From Algoriphagus limi (GTDB taxonomy: Bacteria > Bacteroidota > Bacteroidia > Cytophagales > Cyclobacteriaceae), in NCBI RefSeq assembly GCF_024919275.1, contig NZ_JANWGH010000001.1, positions 1,558,296 through 1,622,295 on the forward strand: a DNA stretch of 64,000 nucleotides, in the 5' to 3' direction. A program made the translations under genes and the position numbers. Below are positions 18,501 through 28,719 of this stretch, piece by piece. The notes beneath the pieces were generated by a model. That model did no database searches. It was given only the letters and a program-made list of their open reading frames with translations, and had not been told where the DNA came from. Within the stretch, counting starts at the first letter, position 1. Each line of letters starts with the position of its first letter.

Positions 18501-18508
18501 CAAAGGTA
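18501..18508 (-). promoter_or_regulatory. Candidate -7 box (TACCTTTG) for the FKBP gene
   Basis: The minus strand reads TACCTTTG, identical to the box in front of ahcY, 25 bp upstream of the chosen ATG. No clear -33 TTG is visible. Confidence 0.5.
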
Positions 18509-18534
18509 CAAATAATACGCCGGGGGATAAAACC

Positions 18535-18590
18535 GTACAATTTCAAGACAAACTGTCCGAATTCAATATAATTCTGTACAATTTCGGACA
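18535..18590 (+). promoter_or_regulatory. Repeat-rich control region of the NtrC-type operon
   Basis: GTACAATTTC occurs at 18535 and 18576, exactly 41 bp apart. The second copy continues to GTACAATTTCGGACA (18576-18590). TGTCCGA at 18554-18560 and TCGGACA at 18584-18590 form an inverted pair. The 15-bp GTACA-N3-TCGGACA pattern recurs at 55941-55955 before the padR operon. I read this as an activator-binding region, possibly for the downstream regulator itself. Confidence 0.5.
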
Positions 18591-18630
18591 CTAATTCAGT
18601 TAAAAGGCCAAATAAATGCCTTAAATTGGG

Positions 18631-18647
18631 TTGGCACTATTTTCCCC
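18631..18647 (+). promoter_or_regulatory. Candidate sigma-54-like promoter of the NtrC-type operon
   Basis: TTGGCAC at 18631-18637 matches the -24 part of the sigma-54 consensus. The -12 part should read TTGC but here is TCCC, so the match is only half convincing. It lies about 25 bp upstream of the regulator ATG and 40 bp downstream of the repeat region. Confidence 0.35.
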
Positions 18648-18671
18648 TTAAAAAGAGCAAACAATTAGAGT

Positions 18672-20054
18672 ATGGAAAATCAAGACTTGGGAAAAATCCT
18701 CATCATCGACGATAACGAAGATTTACTTTTCGCTGCAAAAATGCTTTTGAAAAAGCATGCAAAAGAAGTTAGCATCGAAAAAGACCCACGGCGCATCCCT
18801 TTTTTAATCAATAATAATAATTACGATGTGATCCTTCTGGACATGAATTTCCGAGAGGATACCACTTCCGGGAAGGAAGGATTCTATTGGCTGAAGCAAA
18901 TCAAAGAAATAGACCCTAAAGCGGTAGTAATTCTTATCACTGCTTTTGGAGATGTAGAAATGGCCGTCCAAGCTTTGAAGGAAGGAGCGACGGATTTCAT
19001 ACTTAAGCCTTGGCAAAACGAAAAATTGATCGCTACACTTTCTTCTGCGGTGAAGTTGAAGGAAAGTTATAATGAAGTAGAAAAGCTGCAAAAAAAGCAA
19101 AAGGCACTTCAAACTGACCTGAAGAAACCTTACACGGAGATCATCGGAAACTCGGCCTCCATGAAAAATATCTTCTCTATCATAGACAAGGTAGCACAAA
19201 CCGATGCCAATGTCTTGATCTTAGGAGAAAACGGTACTGGTAAGGAATTGATCGCACGAGCTATACATGAGCGATCTCTGAGAAAAGATGAAATTTTTGT
19301 TGGTGTGGATATGGGAGCGATCACTGAAACCCTTTTTGAATCGGAGCTTTTTGGACATAAAAAAGGAGCATTTACCGATGCTAAAGATGACAGAGCTGGG
19401 CGATTTGAGGTGGCTGATCAAGGAACACTTTTCTTGGATGAAATCGGAAACCTTTCTATGCCGCTTCAATCCAAATTATTGACAGTACTACAACGTCGGG
19501 AAGTTACACGTATCGGTACCAATAAGCCGATTCCGGTTGATATTCGTCTGATTTGTGCTACCAATATGCCAGTGCATGAAATGGTCATGGAGAACACCTT
19601 CAGACAGGATTTACTCTATCGAATCAATACGGTGGAAATCTTCCTCCCCCCTCTTCGGGAAAGACAGGATGATATCCCTCAATTAGCCAATCACTTCTTG
19701 AAAATTTATAGTCAAAAATACCGCAAGAACCTAGATGGCTTTACTCCTTCGGCAATGGAATTACTGCAACGATACTCATGGCCGGGAAATATTCGTGAAT
19801 TGCAACATGCTATCGAGCGGGCAATCATTATGTCGGAAGGAAATCAATTGGACAGTCGTGATTTCTTCTTTTTGTCTGCAAAACCTTCATCCGAAAAAAT
19901 GCCTACAAATGCGACGCTGAATTTAGATGATATGGAACGCACCACTATTCAGCGAGCTATCGACAAGAATGGAGGAAATATATCCAAAGCGGCCAAAGAA
20001 TTAGGATTAACCCGAGCATCGCTTTACAGAAGATTGGAAAAATATGGACTTTAA
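18672..20054 (+). CDS. NtrC-family sigma-54-dependent response regulator
   Basis: The 460-residue protein has a receiver domain (1-125) with D13, D14 and phospho-acceptor D57, a sigma-54 AAA+ domain (about 155-390) with Walker A GENGTGKE (185-192), Walker B TLFLDEIGN (252-260), and a Fis-type helix-turn-helix at the C-terminus (ISKAAKELGLTRASLYRRL). The sigma-54 contact loop reads GAFTDA (232-237) instead of GAFTGA. It should activate sigma-54 promoters after phosphorylation by the kinase whose gene overlaps its last 11 bases. Target genes are unknown; its own operon and the padR operon are candidates from shared motifs. Confidence 0.9.
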   Translation: MENQDLGKILIIDDNEDLLFAAKMLLKKHAKEVSIEKDPRRIPFLINNNNYDVILLDMNFREDTTSGKEGFYWLKQIKEIDPKAVVILITAFGDVEMAVQALKEGATDFILKPWQNEKLIATLSSAVKLKESYNEVEKLQKKQKALQTDLKKPYTEIIGNSASMKNIFSIIDKVAQTDANVLILGENGTGKELIARAIHERSLRKDEIFVGVDMGAITETLFESELFGHKKGAFTDAKDDRAGRFEVADQGTLFLDEIGNLSMPLQSKLLTVLQRREVTRIGTNKPIPVDIRLICATNMPVHEMVMENTFRQDLLYRINTVEIFLPPLRERQDDIPQLANHFLKIYSQKYRKNLDGFTPSAMELLQRYSWPGNIRELQHAIERAIIMSEGNQLDSRDFFFLSAKPSSEKMPTNATLNLDDMERTTIQRAIDKNGGNISKAAKELGLTRASLYRRLEKYGL

Positions 20055-21387
20055 GGTAGGCCTTTTAGGGCGTATAGCCCTTTTGGCAGTTTCTTTATTT
20101 GCATTAGGCTATTCCATAGCGGATCAATGGGGAGTGTTTATGACCTCCCTTTTGATCATTTTAATGATCATCCAAGTGGTGTTTTTGCTTCGCTATGCAG
20201 AAAGCTCCTTTAAAAAAGTCCGAACCTTTCTCGATAACATCAAGCAGGATCAGTACTCCCAGGTTTATCCCGTTAAATTTGATGGTACTGAGACCGATGA
20301 CCTCCACATTGAATTCAATGCTATCCTTGCCAAACTCAAAGAAGATCAAGCGGAGAAAGAAGCCAATTACCACTATTTCCGCTCAGTTTTCAAGCACTTG
20401 AGTATAGGCCTGATTACTTATGGTGAAGACGGAAAAATCCAATTGATTAATACGGCTGCAAAACGCATCCTAAATGTAGATGACCTCGGCAATATCAATC
20501 AAATAGAGTCGGTCAATAAGGAACTTCACCTCGCTATTCATCAGCTAAAAACCGGAGGGAGCGAATTGATCAAAATCGCTCATCCAGATGGTATTATGCA
20601 GCTTTCAGTTTATGTCATCGAACTGATGATGCGCGGAGAGCAATTCAAATTGGTATCCTTACAAAATATCCAATCCGAATTGGAGGAAAAGGAAATGGAG
20701 GCCTGGCAAAACCTAGTTCGGATTCTGACTCATGAAATCATGAACTCCATCGCTCCGATATCTTCCTTGGCAGGCACTATCAAAACTGATATCGAACAAA
20801 AGCTGGAGCAGGCTGACCCTGTTACCGATAGTGATTTGGAAGATTATCTGATGGGGATTTCAACTGTAGAAAAGCGTTCTGAAGGACTGATCAACTTCGT
20901 ATCTGATTTCCGTAGTCTTGCTCATATTCCAGCACCGAAATTCAGCAGTATCCGCCTTGCAAATCTCTTTGATCAGCTCGAAGTGCTTTTCCAGCACCAA
21001 TTGGAAACCCACAATATCGAACTGCTTAAAGAACTCGACCCACCTGAATTGATTCTGTTTGGAGACCAAACCCAAATCGAGCAGGTATTAATTAACCTTG
21101 TTCAAAATGCCATACAGGCCTTGGAAGATTCCGAACGAAAATTAATCCGACTACGTGCCTATATCGACGAAGCAGGAAAAATCATTTTGGAGGTTTGTGA
21201 TACCGGAAAGGGTATAGAAGAAGAGGCCTTGAGCAAAATCTTTATTCCTTTCTTCACCACCAAGAAAAAAGGGTCGGGTATTGGCCTAAGTCTATCCAAA
21301 CAAATCATGCGTCGCCACAAAGGCAATATCCAAGTTCGCTCTCAATTGGGAGAAGGCACAACCTTCAAGCTGATTTTCAACGGTTAA
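20044..21387 (+). CDS. Sensor histidine kinase, NtrY/NtrB-like
   Basis: The 447-residue membrane kinase has two TM helices (about 7-26 and 31-50) with almost no periplasmic loop, so it probably senses within the membrane or cytoplasm. A PAS-like domain (110-215) precedes the H-box ILTHEIMNS (H230), the N-box NLVQNA (351-356), DTGKG (386-390) and GSGIGLSLS (410-418). It overlaps the response regulator gene by 11 bp and is clearly its partner. Confidence 0.9.
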   Translation: MDFKVGLLGRIALLAVSLFALGYSIADQWGVFMTSLLIILMIIQVVFLLRYAESSFKKVRTFLDNIKQDQYSQVYPVKFDGTETDDLHIEFNAILAKLKEDQAEKEANYHYFRSVFKHLSIGLITYGEDGKIQLINTAAKRILNVDDLGNINQIESVNKELHLAIHQLKTGGSELIKIAHPDGIMQLSVYVIELMMRGEQFKLVSLQNIQSELEEKEMEAWQNLVRILTHEIMNSIAPISSLAGTIKTDIEQKLEQADPVTDSDLEDYLMGISTVEKRSEGLINFVSDFRSLAHIPAPKFSSIRLANLFDQLEVLFQHQLETHNIELLKELDPPELILFGDQTQIEQVLINLVQNAIQALEDSERKLIRLRAYIDEAGKIILEVCDTGKGIEEEALSKIFIPFFTTKKKGSGIGLSLSKQIMRRHKGNIQVRSQLGEGTTFKLIFNG

Positions 21388-21388
21388 T

Positions 21389-21580
21389 ATGAATCAGGTT
21401 TTTGATTGGTGTGTTGATTTTTTGTATTGGCTTTCCGATGTTCTTGGAATGACCTACAAGGAAATCAACGTCTGGATATTTGTAATTATCTGGCCATTAA
21501 TCTTCATTATCCAATGGATTTATATTGTCCATTTGAAAAAGAAGATTCAGAAAATCAGAAACCAAAATACCCTAGGATAA
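21389..21580 (+). CDS. Small membrane protein of the two-component operon
   Basis: The 63-residue protein starts 1 bp after the kinase stop and has one long hydrophobic helix (about residues 27-48, IFVIIWPLIFIIQWIYIV) followed by a basic tail. Position and spacing suggest co-translation and perhaps modulation of the kinase (inference). No family recognised. Confidence 0.55.
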   Translation: MNQVFDWCVDFLYWLSDVLGMTYKEINVWIFVIIWPLIFIIQWIYIVHLKKKIQKIRNQNTLG

Positions 21581-21586
21581 TATTGA

Positions 21587-22909
21587 TCAGCTTTTGGAAT
21601 TCGTGAGTTTTAATCCTTGAGAATTCGGAGCAGCAGAATAGATCACAAAACTCCCCTTTTCATCTTGCATGATTTCCAAGTCCTGACTTTTATCTCCATT
21701 CACCATTTTTACCTGAGACCAAGCTTTCGGGATATAAGTCTTCAAAGTCAATGGTTCTTGGTAGGTGTCAGAATCCAAAGAGCAAGTTAGATTGACAATA
21801 ATTTCATCAGATTCAACATCCACTTCCACTTGAGTGGTTTTTCTTTCTCGCAGATATTTCGTCACATTTCTGAAAGGCGCAATCCAAAGCCGATCCTCAT
21901 TGGTCTTGAGATAAGAAAAATATTCAACCAACTCTTCCCTCTTTTTTGGTTCCCAACCCAGGTTTTCTACGCCATGGTAAACCAAAACTAACCAGGTATT
22001 ATCATGATTCATCACCGTATCTGTCCAAGCTTTCATTTGAGAAGGAGTAGTCCGGGTAAGAGGCCCTCTTTGCCATTGAACGTATTCTTTTGAAGATTGA
22101 CCCGGAGTAAGATCACTTCCACGATTGATTTCTTCCAACCAATCCTCAGGCATTCGATTTCTCAAAGATGGATAAACCTGATGGGCATAATGCATAACCC
22201 GCTCATTTTCTGTCCCATACGGACATTCCGCTGAAAAAATGGATTCCTCCCCGATGAACTTCAATAAATCAGCTTTGCTTTGCTCTAATTCATATTTCAT
22301 ATTTACTTCATCCAGAACAGCTAATCGAGGGTGCGTCACCGTATGGGAAGCAATTTCATGACCTTGGGCTGAATAGGACTTATACTGCTCCCAAGAGGTT
22401 GTATCCTCCACATTGTTATGAAATACGACCTCCCCGGTATTTATCATTTCACCATTCCGGATTTTTGCAAAGCCTTCATCTGTCAATGCATAGGCATCTT
22501 CCACTCTTCCTTGCTCAAACAAAGACCCAATTCGAGCATGGTAATCCTCTGCTTCCGAAGTTCCAGTATATGCTATCAATGAGGCTCTTTCGAATAAGTT
22601 GCTGGAATCAGTTGGGATTTGAGCCGTCTCAGCAATGATTTCCTGAGGATCTCTCCCGATGAATTTTCCTTTTCCAGATCCTTCTACTTTTCCCGTAATG
22701 ATGTAAAAAGTAGCCTTTAGATCTAAGCTGTCCAAAATAGGCTTTGCAATGGTGAGTTGATTAACGATCCCATCATCAAAAGTGATAGAGACTGCTCCTG
22801 ACTTATCCTCTTGCCATTTGGTAATTTCGGTTTGTCCGACAATCGGATCTTTCGGACCACAGGATGCTAAAAGGAGAATTGAAAGGAAAAAGGAAAATAT
22901 CTGCTTCAT
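21587..22909 (-). CDS. Polysaccharide deacetylase-family lipoprotein
   Basis: From the ATG at 22909 the protein has 440 residues and opens with a lipoprotein signal ending LLLASCGPKD; a start at 22951 would bury that signal. The NodB-type domain shows ITFDDG (motif 1, metal Asp pair) near residue 42 and SHTVTHPRL (motif 2, metal His pair) near 190, separated by a long insert. It should remove N-acetyl or O-acetyl groups from an envelope or external polysaccharide. The C-terminal 90 residues look like a beta-sandwich. It is transcribed alone, convergent with the two-component operon. Confidence 0.8.
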   Translation of the reverse strand: MKQIFSFFLSILLLASCGPKDPIVGQTEITKWQEDKSGAVSITFDDGIVNQLTIAKPILDSLDLKATFYIITGKVEGSGKGKFIGRDPQEIIAETAQIPTDSSNLFERASLIAYTGTSEAEDYHARIGSLFEQGRVEDAYALTDEGFAKIRNGEMINTGEVVFHNNVEDTTSWEQYKSYSAQGHEIASHTVTHPRLAVLDEVNMKYELEQSKADLLKFIGEESIFSAECPYGTENERVMHYAHQVYPSLRNRMPEDWLEEINRGSDLTPGQSSKEYVQWQRGPLTRTTPSQMKAWTDTVMNHDNTWLVLVYHGVENLGWEPKKREELVEYFSYLKTNEDRLWIAPFRNVTKYLRERKTTQVEVDVESDEIIVNLTCSLDSDTYQEPLTLKTYIPKAWSQVKMVNGDKSQDLEIMQDEKGSFVIYSAAPNSQGLKLTNSKS

Positions 22910-22976
22910 GATTTTAAGGGTGGTTTGGTATACCAATTTCTGAATTTGCATTTAAAAGCCATTAACCATTAAACAA

Positions 22977-23011
22977 AAAACCTTTGAGATCTCCTAGACC
23001 TCAAAGGTTTT
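22977..23011 (-). terminator. Terminator of the Gfo/Idh/MocA gene
   Basis: AAAACCTTTGAG (22977-22988) pairs with CTCAAAGGTTTT (23000-23011), a 12-bp perfect stem; the minus strand continues with T residues. It separates the oxidoreductase gene from the deacetylase gene. Confidence 0.8.
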
Positions 23012-23035
23012 ATAATTAGCGTCTTATGGCACTTT

Positions 23036-24385
23036 TTAGAATTTTCTGTACTTTCCTTTTAGGAATTTATTTGCTTCTTTTTCCGCAAATCGGGCTTTTT
23101 TACTATCCCAATGCAGAGTTTGATTAGGGAATCGACCTGCAATCACACCAAGCAAAATGGTCTCGGTCAAACGAGCAGAATAAGAGAATGGAGCACTACA
23201 TTCTGTTTTGCCCAAACAAGCATCCACAAACTCATGGTAATGCTTTTTGCTCTCCTCTGCATAATCCTTCACAGGCTCACCTAAATTGAATTGAGCGATA
23301 TCCATTTCCTGATATTTCCCATCAACAATTAAGCGTGGCAGCTGCATAAAGTGCGGTAAAAGCAATCTTCCTTTTTCACCCATAAACATGGCTCCTTGGT
23401 CAGGCAGCTGATCTCTATTCGGCAATTTTAAATCTGGATGATCTGCAGGAGCACCTGGCCCATCATACCAAACCCAAGTCAAAGTCTCCGCTGTGTACGG
23501 CGTGGATGGAAATTCATAAGTCACCACATTGTGCTCAGGGAAACCAAAGCCAGTTGGCTGGCGACACTCGTTTCGAATCGTACGAGGCACGTCCAAAGCC
23601 AGAGCATTGTATGGAGTATCAAAAATATGAACACCCATATCACCCAATGTTCCACAGCCGAAATCCATAACCTTTCGCCAGTTTCCTGGATGATAGTAAC
23701 CTTCTTTATAAGGACGCTCTGGAGCAGTTCCCAACCAAAGGTTCCAATCCAATCCTGCCGGAACCGGATCACTTCCTGTAGGTTCGGGTCCATCAAAACC
23801 CCAATTTTTAGGAGACCAGGCCCGAACGGTATGGACTTTTCCAATAATTCCGGACTGAATAAGCAAAGTAGCCAATTTGTAATCATAAAAGGAATGAACC
23901 TGAATACCCATTTGGGTTACTAGCCCCTTCTTTTCGGCCACTTTTTTCATTTTCCTTGCTTCCGAAACATGATGGGTCAAAGGCTTTTGACAGTAAACAG
24001 CCTTATCCTTTTTCATGGCTAGTAAAGAAGCAGGAGCATGTGTATGATCGGGGGTAGAAACAACTACAGCATCGATATCATCTTCCAATTCTTTCATTAA
24101 AATTCGATAATCCGCAAAAGTCTTGGCTTGAGGATAAAGCTTGGCAGCATTTTCAATAGCCCGGCTATCAACATCACAAATTGCAACAACTTCTACCAAG
24201 GAATGGGAAGCGATAGCTTTTAGGTCTTCCATACCCATGGCTCCGAGACCGATTTGAGCGATTCGTAATTTTCCATTGGCTTGCGCTTTCGCCAATAAAG
24301 AAGGTGCTAGAGCCAAACCGGCTGCACCCAAAGCCGACCTTTTGAGAAAATCTCGACGATCGATAAGCTGTAGGTTCTTGTTCAT
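23036..24385 (-). CDS. Gfo/Idh/MocA-family oxidoreductase with Tat signal
   Basis: The 449-residue protein starts with a twin-arginine signal (DRRDFLKRSALGAAG, residues 8-22), so it is exported folded with its cofactor. The NAD(P) site IGLGAMG follows at about 46, and the family Lys lies in CQKPLTHH (about 131-138), where Gln replaces the more usual Glu of EKP. Tat-exported members of this family act on sugars or sugar-like substrates in the periplasm; no sugar-binding partner is next to it. Confidence 0.85.
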   Translation of the reverse strand: MNKNLQLIDRRDFLKRSALGAAGLALAPSLLAKAQANGKLRIAQIGLGAMGMEDLKAIASHSLVEVVAICDVDSRAIENAAKLYPQAKTFADYRILMKELEDDIDAVVVSTPDHTHAPASLLAMKKDKAVYCQKPLTHHVSEARKMKKVAEKKGLVTQMGIQVHSFYDYKLATLLIQSGIIGKVHTVRAWSPKNWGFDGPEPTGSDPVPAGLDWNLWLGTAPERPYKEGYYHPGNWRKVMDFGCGTLGDMGVHIFDTPYNALALDVPRTIRNECRQPTGFGFPEHNVVTYEFPSTPYTAETLTWVWYDGPGAPADHPDLKLPNRDQLPDQGAMFMGEKGRLLLPHFMQLPRLIVDGKYQEMDIAQFNLGEPVKDYAEESKKHYHEFVDACLGKTECSAPFSYSARLTETILLGVIAGRFPNQTLHWDSKKARFAEKEANKFLKGKYRKF

Positions 24386-24470
24386 GGTGGGTTTATTATA
24401 ATTTTTTTGGATTGGTGATTTTTGGATTGAGAGCCGAAGGAGGAAATCCCAAAAAACATTTGGAAACTAC

Positions 24471-24509
24471 CCTTATCTTCCATTTTTAATCTCGAGTTTT
24501 AAGATAAGG
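24471..24509. repeat. 9-bp inverted repeat in a divergent promoter region
   Basis: CCTTATCTT (24471-24479) is the exact inverse of AAGATAAGG (24501-24509), with centres 30 bp apart. It lies in the 251-bp gap between the divergent Gfo/Idh/MocA and phosphoesterase genes, where neither gene ends, so an operator is more likely than a terminator. Nothing else clear is seen in this gap. Confidence 0.45.
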
Positions 24510-24636
24510 CTGAAAAATCGATTTGCAAATTCGAATTAGGAAGGATGGTTTATTTGGGTTTGATAAAGAAAAAATATTTCCAGACTTATTTTGAATAGGC
24601 TTCCACCAATTTCATAAGCCTGTTTATCTTAGAACC

Positions 24637-25443
24637 ATGAATCGACGTCCTTTCCTTCACAAACTTGGCATTTTAACCACAGGCACCATGACACTTCCTT
24701 TTTTCTTATATGGGAAAATGCAACTCCCAAAGGAAACCAAATTCAAGTTTATCACTGCTTCTGATGGACATTTCGGGCAGCCCAACACCGACTTTGAAGC
24801 CAGTCACCGAAATCTCATAGAAGCAGTAAATCGGGAAAAGGATATAGATTTTGTAGTTTTCAATGGGGATTTAATCCATGACGATCCCACTTTGATGCCG
24901 GAAGTAAAAAAGGTTTACGATCAGGTTCAACACCCTTACTTTGTCACGCGAGGCAATCATGATCGGGTGACTCCTTCGGATTGGGATTCTATTTGGAATC
25001 AATCCGCCAATTTCGCTGAAGTTCATCAGGGAGAATTAGGAATGCTTCTGTTGAACTGTTCCAATGAGGCGGGAGAATACTTTTGCGCCGATCTGGATTT
25101 TACCAAAGAAAAACTCGATTCTTTTCAGGAATTACCCCATGTGATGGTCTTTGTCCACATTTCCCAAAATGAATGGACACGTCATGGCATAGACTGCAAA
25201 GACTTTATGGATCTAGTTACCTCCTACCCAAATGTACGAGGCATTTTCCATGGGCATGACCATGATATAGATGGTGTAATGCTTTATCGCAAAAAGCCCT
25301 TTCTATGGTCAGGACACTTTGGGGGAAATTGGGGTAATCCATTCCCAAGCTACCGGGTTTGTGAAATAGGAACCGACGGAAAAGTGGTTTCCTACTTAAA
25401 GCGTGTTGCTGATGGAGAAATTCTGAGTGGCTATACGCTTTGA
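24637..25443 (+). CDS. Exported calcineurin-like metallophosphoesterase
   Basis: The 268-residue protein starts MNRRPFLHKLGILTTGTM, a Tat-like signal with RR at 3-4. Metal motifs are ASDGHFG (D..H), FNGDLIHDD, TRGNHDRV and FHGHDHD, so the two-metal core is complete. It should hydrolyse phosphoesters in the periplasm. The gene shares its control region with the divergent oxidoreductase. Its stop lies 1 bp from the convergent methyltransferase stop. Confidence 0.8.
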   Translation: MNRRPFLHKLGILTTGTMTLPFFLYGKMQLPKETKFKFITASDGHFGQPNTDFEASHRNLIEAVNREKDIDFVVFNGDLIHDDPTLMPEVKKVYDQVQHPYFVTRGNHDRVTPSDWDSIWNQSANFAEVHQGELGMLLLNCSNEAGEYFCADLDFTKEKLDSFQELPHVMVFVHISQNEWTRHGIDCKDFMDLVTSYPNVRGIFHGHDHDIDGVMLYRKKPFLWSGHFGGNWGNPFPSYRVCEIGTDGKVVSYLKRVADGEILSGYTL

Positions 25444-25444
25444 C

Positions 25445-26176
25445 TTACTCGTCCTTTTTCTGAAAAACCAAGAAGTGCTGAATCTTTAAAAATTGCCTAT
25501 TTTCCACTAATTCAAATCCGTTTGCTTCCAACTCCTTTTTAGCTTGACGAACAGTCATTTTGTGAAGCGGCTTGATAGGAACTGTTGGATCCTCTCCTCT
25601 GTATTCGATCAATAGAATTTTACCATCCGATTTTAGGGATTTGCGTAGGTTCTGGAGCATCTCCTCAGGAAATTCCAACTCATGATAAACATCAACAAAA
25701 ATAGCCAGATCAATTGCATTCTCTGGTAAATTAGGAGAAGTGGATGAACCCTTTACAGCAACCACATTATTAAAACCCAATTCTTCACTTCGCTCTTTCA
25801 AAAAATTTACTGCTGCATCTTGAACATCTACTGCATACACTTTTCCTTCAGAAACAAGCGGAGCAATCCGAAAGGAATAATACCCCGAACCCGCACCAAT
25901 ATCTGCGACAACACTACTTGATGTAATCGGTAAATTTTTAATTGCTATGGATACACCTTCCTCTGCTTCTCGAGAATCCCGCTCAAGCCAATCTTTCCCC
26001 GCAAAACCCATGATATGGGAAATTTCCCTTCCCAAATAAACTTTACCTATTCCATCCCAAGAAGGGGTTTTGTATTTATAAGGAGATTTTGAATCCTTGG
26101 AATTACTCTGAGCTTGGCAGGCCAAATTGAAGCTCATCAGGAAAATAAAAAAGCAGTAAAATCGAAGCTGTCTCAT
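25445..26176 (-). CDS. Class I SAM-dependent methyltransferase with N-terminal export signal
   Basis: The 243-residue protein has a Rossmann methyltransferase domain with motif I VADIGAGSGYY (about 88-98), the acidic loop VYAVDVQ and a post-I segment FVDVYHELEFP. Before it stands a hydrophobic segment (residues 6-20, ending FNLACQAQ) that looks like a signal peptide or a non-ideal lipobox with Cys 20. An exported methyltransferase is puzzling because SAM is cytosolic. The protein may be anchored in the membrane facing inwards, or bind another ligand. The methyl acceptor is unknown. Confidence 0.7.
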   Translation of the reverse strand: MRQLRFYCFFIFLMSFNLACQAQSNSKDSKSPYKYKTPSWDGIGKVYLGREISHIMGFAGKDWLERDSREAEEGVSIAIKNLPITSSSVVADIGAGSGYYSFRIAPLVSEGKVYAVDVQDAAVNFLKERSEELGFNNVVAVKGSSTSPNLPENAIDLAIFVDVYHELEFPEEMLQNLRKSLKSDGKILLIEYRGEDPTVPIKPLHKMTVRQAKKELEANGFELVENRQFLKIQHFLVFQKKDE

Positions 26177-26245
26177 GTCTTTTTAAACTTAAAAAATTGA
26201 AACCTGTTTGATTTTGAGAAGAATTTGGAATCCGTAAACACAAAA

Positions 26246-26275
26246 AAAGCGGCTCCTTTTGAGAGCCACTTTTTA
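26246..26275 (-). terminator. Terminator of katG
   Basis: AAAG-C-GGCTC (26246-26255) pairs with GAGCC-A-CTTT (26263-26272), one mismatch; the minus strand runs into seven T residues. It lies 17 bp after the katG stop. Confidence 0.75.
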
Positions 26276-26291
26276 AAATAATTAGAGTGAT

Positions 26292-28514
<2,223 letters not shown>

Positions 28515-28544
28515 TTATAGTTAATTATTTAATTTCAGGGATGA

Positions 28545-28552
28545 CGAAATTA
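28545..28552 (-). promoter_or_regulatory. Candidate -7 box for katG
   Basis: The minus strand reads TAATTTCG, one base from TAnnTTTG, about 43 bp before the katG ATG and 33 bp downstream of the OxyR-like site. Confidence 0.35.
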
Positions 28553-28584
28553 CCAAAAATTTTACGGATATAAATTTTTTTTCA

Positions 28585-28599
28585 ATAGATAAAAACTAT
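28585..28599. promoter_or_regulatory. OxyR-like operator upstream of katG
   Basis: ATAGATAAAAACTAT matches the OxyR half-operator pattern ATAGnTnnnAnCTAT in every fixed position, on either strand. It lies 83 bp upstream of katG and just upstream of the candidate -7 box. Only one 15-bp unit is seen; the second unit of the full E. coli site is missing. Confidence 0.45.
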
Positions 28600-28671
28600 G
28601 AGACTTTTTAGTAATTCTGCTATGCTAACTAGGAGGTCATTCACTCAAAAAAACTGAGCAAAATCATTCCA

Positions 28672-28710
28672 AATCAAAGCCCAATTTGAAGTTCAAATTG
28701 GGCTTTGATT
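28672..28710 (-). terminator. Terminator of the S9 peptidase gene
   Basis: AATCAAAGCCCAATTTG (28672-28688) pairs perfectly with CAAATTGGGCTTTGATT (28694-28710) across a five-base loop. It ends 10 bp from the peptidase stop and separates that gene from the katG promoter. Confidence 0.8.
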
Positions 28711-28719
28711 ATTAATTCC

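Noticed and set aside
18476..18511. Longer start for the FKBP protein
   Set aside because: The extra 12 residues overlap the TACCTTTG promoter box and are foreign to the family; MQAKKGDAV is the usual beginning.
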